A stretch of 39,049 bases of DNA from Sphingomonadaceae bacterium (GTDB lineage: Bacteria; Pseudomonadota; Alphaproteobacteria; Sphingomonadales; Sphingomonadaceae): assembly GCA_947455865.1 (NCBI GenBank), contig CANGQZ010000005.1, forward strand, positions 1 to 39,049, written 5' to 3'. Numbering within the stretch: the stretch's first letter is position 1; each line of letters opens with the position of its first letter. Below are positions 15,954 to 25,900 of this stretch, in pieces. Made by a program: the position numbers and the translations under genes. The notes under the pieces are model-generated. The model was not told where the DNA came from, did not search any database, and was given only the letters and a program-made list of their open reading frames with translations.

Positions 15954-16772
15954 ATGCAGAAAGTTACCCTGCCGACCGGGCCGACCGTTGCCTATGAAGA
16001 CAGCGGCGGCTCCGGCACCGCCATCGTGTTCAGCCACGGCTACATGATGAACCGCACGATGTTCGATGCCCAGTTCGCCGGCCTCGCCGACCGCTGGCGC
16101 TGCATCGCGTGGGACGCCCGCGGCCACGGCGAGACCGACTGGGAAGGCTCGTTCAATTACTGGGATTCGGCGCGCGACATGCTCGCGCTGTGTGATGCCC
16201 TCGGGCTCGACAAGGTGGTGCATGTCGGCATGAGCCAGGGCGGGCTCGTAGGCATGCGCGCGGCGCTGCTTCATCCCGAGCGGTTCTACGGCATCGTCCA
16301 GCTGGCGACTCAGGCCGGGGTGGTGCCGGAGAACGAGGCCAACGCCGGCTTTGGCGATCACGTCATGGCGTGGATCGATCAGGGACCGAACGAAGCGCGG
16401 CTGGCGTTCATGGGCAACCTGATCCTTGGCCCGGGCGTCGACCATGCTTACTGGCACAAAGCGTGGAAGGCGATGCCGCTCGCCAAAGTCCGCGACGCGA
16501 CCAGCGCGCTGATGACGATCGACGAGCTGTGGGACCAGCTGCACGAGGTGAACGTCCCCCTCGCCACGATCCACGGCCTCGCCGATATCGCCACCTCGCA
16601 CGAGCTGGGCTTGCGCACGCCGATGGCGGCGCCCGATCCGCGCGGGGTAACGCTGATCCCCGGCGGACCACATGCGGTCAACGTCAGCCATCCGGCGCGG
16701 GTCAACAAGGCCATCGCCGATTTCATCGAGGAACTCGCGGCTGAAAACCCCGCGATCAGGGAGAATGCATGA
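15954..16772 (+). CDS. Alpha/beta-fold hydrolase
   Basis: A 272-residue alpha/beta hydrolase without a signal peptide. It has the oxyanion segment FSHGYMM, WDARGHGETDW, the nucleophile elbow VGMSQGG and a late His in GGPHAVNVSHP. The ORF track begins at GTG 15945, but ATG 15954 has AGAGG about 8 bases upstream and is preferred. The stop overlaps the next SDR start (ATGA), so the two are translationally coupled. It belongs to the family of lactonases, esterases and C-C hydrolases. With the HSL esterase it gives the cluster two different hydrolases, one of which may open a lactone. Confidence 0.88.
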   Translation: MQKVTLPTGPTVAYEDSGGSGTAIVFSHGYMMNRTMFDAQFAGLADRWRCIAWDARGHGETDWEGSFNYWDSARDMLALCDALGLDKVVHVGMSQGGLVGMRAALLHPERFYGIVQLATQAGVVPENEANAGFGDHVMAWIDQGPNEARLAFMGNLILGPGVDHAYWHKAWKAMPLAKVRDATSALMTIDELWDQLHEVNVPLATIHGLADIATSHELGLRTPMAAPDPRGVTLIPGGPHAVNVSHPARVNKAIADFIEELAAENPAIRENA

Positions 16773-17512
16773 TGAGCTTGGGTATTGAAGGCAAAGTCGC
16801 GCTCGTCACCGGCGGCGCATCGGGGATCGGCGAAGCCTGCGTCAGGCTGCTGCATGCCGAGGGCGCCAAAGTGCTCGTCGCCGATATCGACGAAGCCGCC
16901 GCCACGGCGCTCGCCGCCAGCCTCGGTGCCAATGCCGCCGCCGTGCGCACCGACATTGCCGACGAGGCTTCGTGCCAGGCGATGGTCAAGGCCGCGATCG
17001 ATCATTTCGGCGGGCTCGATATCGCGGTCAACAACGCCGGCATTTCGAGCGTGCTGACCCCGCTCGAGGAACTCTCCGCGGCCGAATGGCGCCGGGTGGT
17101 CTCGATCAACCTCGACGGCCAGTTCTACTGCCTCAAGGCCGAGATCCCTGCGATGAAGGCCAACGGCGGCTCGATCATCAACATTGCCTCGATCATGGGC
17201 GCGATCGGGCGTGATGGCGCCGCAGCCTACATCGCCGCCAAGCATGGCGTCGTCGGGCTGACTAAGGCCGCCGCGCTCGAATGCGTGGCTCACAACATCC
17301 GCGTCAATTCGGTCGGCCCGGGCTATGTCGATACCCCGCTGCTGCAGAAGGCCACGCTCGACAAGCTGAACGAGATTGCCGCGCTGCACCCGATGAACCG
17401 GCTGGCCCGCCCGTCCGAGATCGCCGCGATGGTCGGCTTCCTCGCGTCATCCGGCGCTAGCTTCGTCACCGGGGCCTACTATCCGGTCGATGGCGGCTAT
17501 CTCGCCCAGTAA
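16769..17512 (+). CDS. SDR-family NAD(P)-dependent oxidoreductase
   Basis: A 247-residue classical SDR with TGGASGIG cofactor loop, ADID after beta-2 (suggesting NAD preference), VNNAGISS, catalytic Ser in NIASIMG, YIAAK and the terminal VDGGYLAQ. The start overlaps the hydrolase stop by four bases; a second ATG follows immediately (16772). It is the third SDR of the cluster and, being paired with a hydrolase, may oxidise the hydroxy acid released when a lactone is opened; this is inference. Confidence 0.9.
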   Translation: MMSLGIEGKVALVTGGASGIGEACVRLLHAEGAKVLVADIDEAAATALAASLGANAAAVRTDIADEASCQAMVKAAIDHFGGLDIAVNNAGISSVLTPLEELSAAEWRRVVSINLDGQFYCLKAEIPAMKANGGSIINIASIMGAIGRDGAAAYIAAKHGVVGLTKAAALECVAHNIRVNSVGPGYVDTPLLQKATLDKLNEIAALHPMNRLARPSEIAAMVGFLASSGASFVTGAYYPVDGGYLAQ

Positions 17513-17591
17513 GCCCGCAGGCAGGCCGCAACTGTGAACTTTGCGCCGGGCAGCGCGGCGGTGGTTGACCGCGCGCCTTGCTCGGCATAAT

Positions 17592-17602
17592 TGGTTCGAC
17601 CA
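17592..17602. promoter_or_regulatory. Candidate GntR/FadR-type operator TGGTTCGACCA
   Basis: TGGTTCGACCA fits the TGGTnnnACCA pattern of FadR-subfamily GntR regulators. The core GGTTCGACCATT recurs exactly at 12003-12014 in front of the ene-reductase operon. No GntR gene is present in the window. Confidence 0.4.
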
Positions 17603-17607
17603 TTCAA

Positions 17608-17653
17608 GCATCGTGCAAAAAAGTGGGAACCGGTTTTTTGCGAAAAACGATGC
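17608..17653. repeat. Long imperfect hairpin repeat (REP/BIME-like)
   Basis: GCATCGT at 17608 pairs with ACGATGC ending at 17653, and the inner GCAAAAAA pairs with TTTTTTGC around GTGGGAACCGG. I recognise this AAGTGGGAACCGG-centred palindrome as a dispersed repeat of alphaproteobacterial genomes. It lies between the SDR and the DUF7064/7065 gene and might also end the upstream transcript. Confidence 0.6.
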
Positions 17654-17739
17654 GGGAGCAAAGACCTATCGCCGTGTGCGTGATTCTTGAATTACCCAAA
17701 CGGCTTTAGGCGGGCGAACCGCCGGGGAGAGGACCGACC

Positions 17740-18663
17740 ATGCACGCGTTCAAGCCGACCGACCATCTGCGTCACCCGCCGAGCCCCGACGGGCGGATGC
17801 GCGATTCGCTGTTCTGGCAGACGGTGATCGCCGAAGAACGGCTTTGCTTCCAGACTTACTTGTTCCTCACCGCCGAGGGTAAGGCCGGGCTCAACATCGC
17901 GCTGTGGGGCGGCGAGGACGAGAAATACCGCTGCGCCGAGTTTCAGCAGGGCGAAGTGCCCGCAACGATGGACTTCGACGATTTTGCCTTCGAAGGCTTC
18001 AAGCTCGGCAAAGTCCGTTTCGGCGGTCCGGCCAAAGTCTCGTTCAGTGGAAAGCGGCTCAAAGCAGAATTCGAGTTCACCGGCCTCCACGATGCGTTCA
18101 GTTATCGCAGCAACCCTGATGGCCTGCCTAGCTGGATGGCGACTGACCGTTATGAGCAGACCGGCCGGATCAAGGGCTGGATCGAAACGCCCGATCGACG
18201 GATCGAGCTCGACCGCATCGGCCACCGCGATCATTCGTGGGGCAACCGCAGCTGGGGCCTTCCGCAGCACTGGAAATGGTTCTGCGCCTATACTCCCGAT
18301 GGGTCGATCATGCTCAACGGCTGGTTCTGGATCGCCCGCGGCGAATATGGCTGCGCCGGCTATGTGGTGAAGGACGGCGAACTTTCCGCCATCGCCCATA
18401 TGCGGCCCAAGGCCGGCTACGATCCCGACATGAGCCAGCGGCGGATGAGCGTGGCGATCCACGATGTCGCCGGCCGCGTTACGCAGCTTGAGTTTGAGCG
18501 TTTCGGCAACTTGCGCCTCCCCGCCAACGACAAGGTTGGCACGATCATTCAGGAATCGGGCTGCTTCGCCACGATCGACGGCAAGGACGGCAGCGGTCAG
18601 TTCGAAACCCAGTGGCAGCAGGCCTACATCGATCATCTGGCGGAATCAGGCCTGACCGGATGA
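17740..18663 (+). CDS. DUF7064/DUF7065 protein, CrtC/AttH-like lipocalin fold
   Basis: A 307-residue protein of uncharacterised type now filed under DUF7064/DUF7065 and distantly like the AttH/CrtC (carotenoid hydratase) beta-barrel family. The central GHRDHSWGNRSWG motif (about residue 165) followed by WKWFCAY is its hallmark. No signal peptide is seen. The ATG follows GGGGAGAGG. Its stop overlaps the start of a phosphotransferase gene (ATGA), a pairing that implies joint function. CrtC-type proteins add water to isoprenoid double bonds, so a hydratase acting on a terpenoid is conceivable, but the family has no assigned reaction that I can name. Confidence 0.75.
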   Translation: MHAFKPTDHLRHPPSPDGRMRDSLFWQTVIAEERLCFQTYLFLTAEGKAGLNIALWGGEDEKYRCAEFQQGEVPATMDFDDFAFEGFKLGKVRFGGPAKVSFSGKRLKAEFEFTGLHDAFSYRSNPDGLPSWMATDRYEQTGRIKGWIETPDRRIELDRIGHRDHSWGNRSWGLPQHWKWFCAYTPDGSIMLNGWFWIARGEYGCAGYVVKDGELSAIAHMRPKAGYDPDMSQRRMSVAIHDVAGRVTQLEFERFGNLRLPANDKVGTIIQESGCFATIDGKDGSGQFETQWQQAYIDHLAESGLTG

Positions 18664-19664
18664 GCTGGGACTGGGATGACGCCAGCCGGGCGAAACTCGC
18701 CGAGTTTCTGGCCCGGCATGGCCTGATGGACGGCATGCCGCAAATCACCCCGATCGGCGATGGGCACTCCAACCTCACCTACCGGCTCACGCGCGGCGGC
18801 CGCGCGCTGGTGCTCCGTCGCCCCCCGCCGCCACCGCTCCCGCCCGGCGCGCACGATGTGCTGCGCGAGGCACGGCTGCTCAGCGCACTGGGGCCGGCCG
18901 GCCTTGCTGTCCCGCGCATCTTTGCCACCGGCGCAGCGGGCGACCTGTTCGACGTTCCGTTCTACCTAATGGACTATGTCGAAGGTACTGTGATCACCGG
19001 GGCGATGCCCGCCGATTTCGTCGCACCGGCGGCGCAGCGCGAGCTGGGCGAAGCCTTTGTCGACGGCCTGATCGCGCTTCACCGGATCGATCCCGCGACA
19101 GTCGGGCTCGCCGATTTCGGACGGCCCGAAGGGTTCAACGCGCGCCACCTCAAACGGATCGCCGGGCTGGTGACCGAAGCTGGCGCGATCCGCCCGGAAT
19201 TCGCCGAAGTCCACGGCTGGCTCGCCGCCAATGTCCCGGCCGAAACCGGAGCGGCGATCATCCATAACGATTATCGCCTTGGCAATGTGATGTGGGCCAA
19301 GGGCCGCCCGGCGCGGCTGGCGGCAATCCTTGATTGGGAACTGGCGGCGCTGGGCGATCCGGTAATGGATTTCGCTTATCTGCTCGGCTCGCTCCCCGAA
19401 GGTGGCCGCTCGAACACTCCGGTGCAGGATTTCGCCTCAGAAGCCTACGGCCCCGGCTTTCCCTCCCGCGCCGAACTGGTCGCGCGTTATGCCGCCGCGC
19501 TGCCCTACGATACCTCGGCGCTCGATTGGTTCATGGCCTTCGTCCACTGGAAGCTGGCGACGCTCTACGATTATTCGCGCCGGCGCGGGGCCGATCCCTA
19601 TTATGCCGACGAAACGCAGGTGCCGCGATTCCTGGCCGAGGCCCGCAGGTTTACAGGGTTGTAA
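18660..19664 (+). CDS. Phosphotransferase family protein (APH/ACAD10-like kinase)
   Basis: A 334-residue kinase of the aminoglycoside phosphotransferase (APH) fold. The N-lobe has GDGHSNLTYRL and VLRRPP; the catalytic loop is IIHNDYRLGNVM (H-N-D in place of the common H-G-D) and the metal-binding segment is AILDWELAALGDP. Such proteins phosphorylate small-molecule hydroxyl groups; relatives sit beside acyl-CoA dehydrogenases in lipid and terpenoid degradation. The start ATG overlaps the DUF7064/7065 stop, so the ORF-track start at 18612 is rejected. A hydroxy-acid or alcohol kinase working on the product of its partner is inferred. It is not evidence of antibiotic resistance. Confidence 0.85.
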   Translation: MSWDWDDASRAKLAEFLARHGLMDGMPQITPIGDGHSNLTYRLTRGGRALVLRRPPPPPLPPGAHDVLREARLLSALGPAGLAVPRIFATGAAGDLFDVPFYLMDYVEGTVITGAMPADFVAPAAQRELGEAFVDGLIALHRIDPATVGLADFGRPEGFNARHLKRIAGLVTEAGAIRPEFAEVHGWLAANVPAETGAAIIHNDYRLGNVMWAKGRPARLAAILDWELAALGDPVMDFAYLLGSLPEGGRSNTPVQDFASEAYGPGFPSRAELVARYAAALPYDTSALDWFMAFVHWKLATLYDYSRRRGADPYYADETQVPRFLAEARRFTGL

Positions 19665-19726
19665 GCTTCCTATCGATCGGTATAGACCGTGCGCACCCGA
19701 CACCGGGGCAGCAAGGGCCGCGCACG

Positions 19727-19858
19727 ATGACGATGAGACAACTGATCGCCTACGGCCTGATCGCCGTACTGGTGATTAGCACCACGCTCTGGATCGTCCT
19801 CAGCGAACGGCGCAAACGCGCCGAATTTGAGCGCCGCCACGGCCCGCGCGAGGATTGA
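19727..19858 (+). CDS. 43-residue single-pass membrane peptide, hypothetical
   Basis: A short frame, MTMRQLIAYG then a hydrophobic stretch (LIAVLVISTTLWIVL, residues 8-25) then a charged tail SERRKRAEFERRHGPRED. The arrangement, one transmembrane helix with a positive cytoplasmic tail, is typical of small membrane proteins. It follows the kinase gene by 62 bases. No strong ribosome site is apparent. Function unknown; I do not recognise a family. Confidence 0.5.
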   Translation: MTMRQLIAYGLIAVLVISTTLWIVLSERRKRAEFERRHGPRED

Positions 19859-19865
19859 GCGGGCG

Positions 19866-20831
19866 TCAGCTGTCCTCCGCCTGCGCCGCATAAGCCCGGG
19901 CTATCACCGCGCAGGCGATCAGCTGAAGCTGGTGGAACAGCATCAGCGGCAGGATCACCACCCCCACCTGCGCCGCCGGGAACAACACCCCGGCCATCGG
20001 CACCCCGCTGGCAAGGCTCTTCTTCGATCCGCAGAACAGTAGCACGATAGCATCTTCGCGGTTGAAGCCTAGCGCGCGGCCCGCCGCCCAGGTGATGCCC
20101 AGCACCAGCGCCAGCAGCACTGCCGAAAGCAGCGCGATCAGCACCAGCACGCTCAGCGGAATCCGCTGCCACAGCCCTTCAACCACCGCGGCACTGAATG
20201 CGGTATAGACCACCAGCAGGATCGAGCCGCGGTCGGTCCAGCCGATCACCTGTTTGTGCCGCGCCACGAACGCTCCGATCAGCGGGCGCAGCAAATGGCC
20301 GGTGACGAACGGGACCAGCAATTGCAGCACGATCTTTTCGACCGCACCCCATGAAAACCCGCCGGCGGTCGCGCCCATCAGCAAGGCCACCAGCAGGGGT
20401 GTCAGGAAAATACCGAGGAAGTTGGAGAACGAGGCGCTGCACACCGCCGCCGCAACATTGCCGCGCGCGATAGAGGTGAACGCAATCGCGCTCTGCACGG
20501 TCGAGGGGAGCAGGGTCAGGAACAGCATTCCGCTCGCCACCACCACCGGCAAGCCGGGCAGCGCGGCAATTCCGAGGCCAAGCAGCGGGAACAGCACGAA
20601 AGTCGCCGCCAGCACGGTCAGGTGCAGCCGCCAGTGCCCCAGCCCGGCCAGGATCGCCTCACGCGAAAGCTTGGCCCCGTGAAGGAAGAACAGCAGCACG
20701 ATGCCGGCGTTGGCGATGATTTCCATCGTTTTCGCAAACCCGCCCTGCGCCGGCAGGAACGAGGCGAGGACAACGGTGCACAACAGCGCGACGATGTAGG
20801 GATCAAGCGCCCCCTTGAGCTTGTCGATCAT
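19866..20831 (-). CDS. Bile acid:sodium symporter (SBF-like) family transporter
   Basis: A 321-residue integral membrane protein with about nine to ten hydrophobic helices, of the SBF-like subgroup (PF13593 type). Conserved segments include [19 protein letters not shown] and [16 protein letters not shown], which form the crossover sodium/substrate region in this fold. Bacterial members transport organic anions or keto acids with sodium; substrates are mostly unknown. The start ATG overlaps the stop of the adenosine deaminase gene by four bases, so the two are co-translated. Whether it imports nucleosides or an organic acid is undetermined. Confidence 0.88.
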   Translation of the reverse strand: MIDKLKGALDPYIVALLCTVVLASFLPAQGGFAKTMEIIANAGIVLLFFLHGAKLSREAILAGLGHWRLHLTVLAATFVLFPLLGLGIAALPGLPVVVASGMLFLTLLPSTVQSAIAFTSIARGNVAAAVCSASFSNFLGIFLTPLLVALLMGATAGGFSWGAVEKIVLQLLVPFVTGHLLRPLIGAFVARHKQVIGWTDRGSILLVVYTAFSAAVVEGLWQRIPLSVLVLIALLSAVLLALVLGITWAAGRALGFNREDAIVLLFCGSKKSLASGVPMAGVLFPAAQVGVVILPLMLFHQLQLIACAVIARAYAAQAEDS

Positions 20832-21856
20832 GCCGCTTCAGACCCCCCGGCCAGCGCCGCGATTGCCGCCAGATGCGGCGCCTGCTCGGCAGCCGACATG
20901 AACGAGCCGGTGAAGCTGTTGCGGGCGAGCGTGAGGATCTCGGCCCGGCCGATCAGCCCGGCAGCGGCAAGGGCACGAAAATTGTCGTTCACATAGCCTC
21001 CGAAATAGGCGGGATCGTCCGAATTGACCGTCACCGCAAGCCCCGCCTCCAGCATCGCCGGCAGCGGATGCGCCGCGATATCCTTGACCACGCAGAGCTT
21101 GAGGTTGGAGAGCGGGCACACCGTCAGCGTCATTCCGCTCGCGGCAAGGCGGCGGACCAGCCCCTTATCTTCAAGCGCGCGGTTGCCATGGTCGATCCGG
21201 TCGATATGCAGCAGATCGAGCGCTTCATAGACGTATTCCGGCGGGCCTTCCTCGCCGGCGTGTGCCACCCGCTTCAGCCCCATCTCGCCGGCGCGCGCGA
21301 AAACCCGCGCAAACTTGCTCGGCGGATGGCCCAGTTCCGACGAATCGAGCCCCACCCCCAGCAGGCGGTCAAACCACGGCTCGGCCGCGCGCAAGGTCGC
21401 GAACGCCGACTCCTCGTCGAGATGACGCAGGAAACACAGGATCAGCCCGGAAGTAATCCCATGCCGCTCGCGCGCCCCGTCCATCGCCGCCAGCAGCCCT
21501 TGCATCACCGTTGCAAGCGGGATGCCGCGGTCAGTGTGAGTCTGCGGGTCGAAGAATATCTCGGCATTGCGAACGTTGTCGGCAGCAGCTCGGGCAAAAT
21601 AGGCCTCGGCCAGGTCTTGAAAATCCTCAGCCTCCTGCAGCACCGCCGCACCGGCAAAATAGATATCTAGAAAGTCCTGCAGCCGGCTGAAACTGTAAGC
21701 CGCACGAACCTGTTCCACGCTGGCGAACGGAATTTCGATACGATTGCGGCGGGCCAGCGCGAACATCTGTTCGGGCTCAAGGCTACCCTCGATATGAAGG
21801 TGAAGTTCCGCCTTGGGAACAGCCGCAATTAGGGCCTCCAGAGTCAATTCAGACAA
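20828..21856 (-). CDS. add: Adenosine deaminase family protein
   Basis: A 342-residue zinc hydrolase that would deaminate adenosine (or adenine) in the cytoplasm for purine salvage. It has the metal motif [10 protein letters not shown] (His19, His21), [15 protein letters not shown] with the catalytic Glu, RIDHG, CPLSN and the paired Asp in [11 protein letters not shown]. The ORF-track start at 22003 adds 49 unconserved residues. The TTG at 21856 (LSELTLEAL) has GGAG about 9 bases upstream and gives the family length, so it is chosen. Adenine deaminases of the same fold cannot be excluded. The gene is divergent from the amidotransferase gene. Confidence 0.88.
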   Translation of the reverse strand: MSELTLEALIAAVPKAELHLHIEGSLEPEQMFALARRNRIEIPFASVEQVRAAYSFSRLQDFLDIYFAGAAVLQEAEDFQDLAEAYFARAAADNVRNAEIFFDPQTHTDRGIPLATVMQGLLAAMDGARERHGITSGLILCFLRHLDEESAFATLRAAEPWFDRLLGVGLDSSELGHPPSKFARVFARAGEMGLKRVAHAGEEGPPEYVYEALDLLHIDRIDHGNRALEDKGLVRRLAASGMTLTVCPLSNLKLCVVKDIAAHPLPAMLEAGLAVTVNSDDPAYFGGYVNDNFRALAAAGLIGRAEILTLARNSFTGSFMSAAEQAPHLAAIAALAGGSEAA

Positions 21857-22077
21857 GCGCGCGCTCCATCGGGACACATCGGCATAGCCGCAAATTTGGG
21901 CGCGGTCACTTCGCAAGTGCAGCAAGCATGGCGCAGACCCCGCGCGATTTGCTCTTGGCAGCTTCGTCGGCCACGATGCACCCTCCCGCCGCAACGTCGA
22001 CAAAGCTGCGCTTGACCACCGCGCAGGATAAATTGAATGTCTACTGTTTCGATTGGCATTAAAGGTGTTCCACCGCG

Positions 22078-22779
22078 ATGACCACCCGCACCGCCCTTGT
22101 GATCCGCCACGTCCCCTATGAAGGCGTCGCCGCGTACCGCGAACCGATCGAGGACGCCGGCTACGTGATTGACCGGGTCGATGTTGCCGACCCCGGATTC
22201 GCCGCGGTCGATCTGCGCGAGCCCGAACTGGTGATCATGATGGGCGGACCGATGGGGGTTTACGAGCAGGAGGCGCATCCGTGGATCGCCTGCCAGCTCC
22301 GCCGCCTCGCGCAGCGGCTCGCCGCCGAGCGGCCGACGCTGGGCGTGTGCTTCGGCGCGCAGATGATCGCCGCCGCGCTTGGCGCCGAGGTCTTCCCAGG
22401 GCCGGTGGTCGAGATCGGGTTCGATCCGGTGGCAATCCACTGCCCCGAAAGCCCGCTGCAGCATCTTATCGACGTCCCGGTCCTGCACTGGCACGGTGAT
22501 ACCTTCGCCCTCCCGGCAGGCGTCGACCTGCTCGCCTCGTCGCGCCACTATCCGCATCAGGCTTTTGCCCGCGGCGCCAATATCCTCGCGCTCCAGTTCC
22601 ATGCGGAAATGGGGCTCGATCCGCGGTTCGAGGCGTGGATCGAGCAAAGCCCGGAGGCGCTCGCCCGCGCTGGCACCGATCCGGAAACGCTGCGCGCGGC
22701 GCACGCCGCCCACGGCCCGCGCGCGGTGGCAGCCGGCCAGACGATGATCGCCGCATGGCTCGCCGGTCTAAAAGCTTAG
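22078..22779 (+). CDS. Class I glutamine amidotransferase (GMP synthase-like)
   Basis: A 233-residue stand-alone GATase1 domain. The catalytic triad is visible: Cys91 in GVCFGAQ, His175 and Glu177 in [18 protein letters not shown] forms the oxyanion strand. These proteins hydrolyse glutamine or gamma-glutamyl compounds and are often annotated as GMP synthase-like without a synthetase partner. It is divergent from the adenosine deaminase gene across a 221-bp gap with no other gene. A role in purine or gamma-glutamyl-amine metabolism is possible. Confidence 0.87.
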   Translation: MTTRTALVIRHVPYEGVAAYREPIEDAGYVIDRVDVADPGFAAVDLREPELVIMMGGPMGVYEQEAHPWIACQLRRLAQRLAAERPTLGVCFGAQMIAAALGAEVFPGPVVEIGFDPVAIHCPESPLQHLIDVPVLHWHGDTFALPAGVDLLASSRHYPHQAFARGANILALQFHAEMGLDPRFEAWIEQSPEALARAGTDPETLRAAHAAHGPRAVAAGQTMIAAWLAGLKA

Positions 22780-22948
22780 GCTGCGACTGCCCGCGCTAGC
22801 GGGCGTATGTCCAATTTGTAATCTCCGGATAACCCTGCCGCATTTGGCGCGCCTCTATGAGGGCGCCAGACGATCCGGTGCATGGGCCGACTACCAGCCC
22901 CAGTTTACCCGTGTCCGGATCGTCACCTCACCAGACAGCTTCGCTCCG

Positions 22949-25900
22949 ATGCGGGAAAGTGCGGCTTTCGTGACACGTCCTGTTTTCTACGACCCCTCCG
23001 GCCGACGGCGGCGGATGACCCGCCGCGGGGTGTTCGGCCTGCTGCTGGCGCTCATCGTCGGCGCCGCCATCTTCGCCACCACCGTCCTCGATGTCCCCGC
23101 GCCATCGGCGCTGCCGATCGGCTATGAGCGGCTGCGCGCCCTGCCCTTCCGGGCGCAGGTCAGCCGGATCAAACACGGTATCGTCGGGCTCCTCCACCGA
23201 CCGGCACCGATCGTCCAGACTCGCTCCGGCCCCAAGCCGCTGACAGTGGCGTTCTACAGCGCCGATGCCCGCGACAGCGTCAGTTCCCTGCAACACAACA
23301 TCAACCAGATCGATTGGGTCGCGCCGACCCTTATATCGCTCGGCCCCGATGGCCAGCTCGCGGTCAGCGACGATGCGGCGCTACGCCGGGTGGTCGCCAG
23401 TTCGCTGCATCGCCCGGCGATCGTGCCGGTGATCCAGAACTTCGCCAACGAAGCATGGGACGGCACCGGAGCCGCCCGCGTGCTCCACGATCCCGCCAAG
23501 CGCGCCCGCCTGATCGCTGCCATCAGCGCCGATCTTGCGCGCACCGGCGATGCCGGGGTGATGTACGATCTGGAAAACCTGCCGGATGCCAGCTTGCCCG
23601 ATCTGGTCCGGCTGGCGAGCGAAACCCGCGCCGCTCTCTCCCCGCACGGCAAGGTGGTGGCGGTGACGATGCCGGTCGACAACCCTGTCTGGCCGACCCG
23701 GGCGCTTGCGCGAGTCTCCGACAAGCTGATCCTCATGGCGTACGACGAGCATTGGCAAGGCGGCCAGCCCGGCCCGATCGCCTCGGACGGGTGGTTTGCC
23801 GACAAGCTGGGACAAACGCTCAAGGGGGTGCCCGCCGATAAGGTGGTCGTTGCCCTCGGCAACTATGCCTATGATTGGCACAGCGGCCACGCCGATGCGT
23901 TGTCGGTCGAAGAAGCCTGGCTGGCAGCGCGTGATAGCGGAACCGTGCCGGTCTTTGCTCGGGCCCAGGGCAACGCCGGGTTTTCCTATGCCGATGGCGG
24001 CGTTCGCCACGATATCTGGCTGCTTGATGCGGCCACCAGTTGGAACGAGCTGCAAGCGCTGCGACACATGGGCATCGAAAGTGTCGGGCTGTGGCGGCTC
24101 GGCACCGAAGACCCCGGCTTCTGGACCGCGCTCGGCGATTGGCGCGCCAATCGCGCGCAGGCCAATCTCGCCGACATTTCGCAGGCCCAGAATGTCGACG
24201 TCGAAGGCCAGGGCGAAATCCTCCGCATCGCCGCTGAGCCGCACTCGGGCACGCGCGCGATCACCTTTGATCCGCGCAGCCACCTGATCACGGCCGAAAC
24301 GTACACCGATCTCCCCACGCCTTACGTAGTCCAGCGCACCGGGGCGCGGCCCAAGCTGGTAGCCCTCACTTTCGACGACGGTCCGGACAAGGAGTGGACC
24401 CCGCAGATCCTCTCCATCCTTGAACGCTATCATGTCCCCGGCACGTTCTTTGTGATCGGCGAAAACGGCGTCGGCAACTCCGGGTTGCTCCAGCGCATGG
24501 TTGCCGGCGGCAGCGAGATCGGCAACCACAGCTACACGCACCCGAACATGGCGGATGAGGCCGCGACCGGCATCGGGCTTGAGCTTAACGCCACCCAGCG
24601 CCTGATCGAAGCCTATACCGGCCGCTCCACTCGGCTGTTTCGCGCGCCCTACTTCGGCGATGCCGAGCCGACCACGCCCGATGAATTGACCCCGGCGCTG
24701 ATCGCGCAGCACCGCGGCTACACCGTCGTCGGCCTCCACGTCGATCCGGGCGACTGGCAGCGGCCCGGGGCGCAGGCGATTTTCGATCGCACCATCGACC
24801 AGATCGAACATCCCGATCCTGATCGTTCGGCCAATGTCATCCTGCTCCACGATGGCGGCGGCGATCGCTCGCAGACCGTCGCGGCGCTCCCCGCGATCAT
24901 CGAACAGCTCGAACGTGACGGCTACCGCTTCGTGCCGACCTCGACCCTCGCCGGGCTTGGCCGCGATGCGGTGATGCCGCCGATCGAGGGGATGGACCTC
25001 GCCGCCGTCCGCGCCGATGTTTTTGCGTTCACCGTGATCGGAATCGTGCTCGCCGCGCTGAAATGGATCTTTTTCTTCGCGATCGCGCTGGGGGTGATCC
25101 GCGCGTTGGGGCTGACCGCGCTGGCCTTGATACCCAATCGGCGCAAACCGCTTATCCCCAATGCACCTTACCAACCCAAAGTCACCGTCATCATCCCCGC
25201 CTATAACGAAGAGCGGGTGATCGAATGTTCGATCCGGCGCATCCTCGAAAGCGATTATCCCGAGATCGAGGTGATCGTGGCCGACGATGGGTCGAAGGAT
25301 CGGACCAGCGCCATCGTGGCCGAAGCCTTCGGCACCGATCCGCGCGTTCGGCTGATGACGATGGTCAACGGCGGCAAGGCCTCGGCGCTCAACCGCGCAC
25401 TCGAAGTGGCGCATGGCGAAATCGTGGTTGCGCTCGATGCCGATACCCAGTTCGAACGCGAATGCGTCAGCCGGCTGGTGCGCTGGTTCACCGATCAGCG
25501 GATCGGCGCGGTGGCGGGCAATGCCAAAGTGGGCAACCGCGTAAACCTCGTCACCCGCTGGCAGGCAGTCGAATACGTCACCGCCCAGAACATCGAACGC
25601 CGCGCGCTAACCCGGTTCGATGCGATCATGGTCGTCCCCGGCGCAGTCGGGGCATGGCGGCGCACGGCGCTGAACGAAGTCGGCGGCTATCCTGAGGACA
25701 CCCTCGCCGAGGATCAGGACCTGACGATCGCGATCCAGCGCTGCGGCTGGCGGATCGCCTATGACGAGCAGGCCGTCGCCTGGACCGAGGCTCCCGAAAC
25801 CTTCCGCGCCCTCTCCAAACAGCGCTTCCGCTGGTCGTTCGGCACGCTCCAGTGCTTGTGGAAACACCGGGCGGTCACGCCGCAGGGTCATCCCAGCGGG

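Noticed and set aside
14550-16691. 713-aa minus-strand open frame
   Set aside because: It is the antisense of LLM2 and the second hydrolase, which have clear families and ribosome sites; the translation is Arg/His/Asp-rich and matches nothing.
18660-19664. Aminoglycoside resistance gene
   Set aside because: APH fold only; catabolic setting and coupling to a DUF7064/7065 gene point to a metabolic kinase.
23381-25414. 677-aa minus-strand open frame
   Set aside because: Shadow of the GH18-NodB-GT2 gene caused by high GC; no domain visible.
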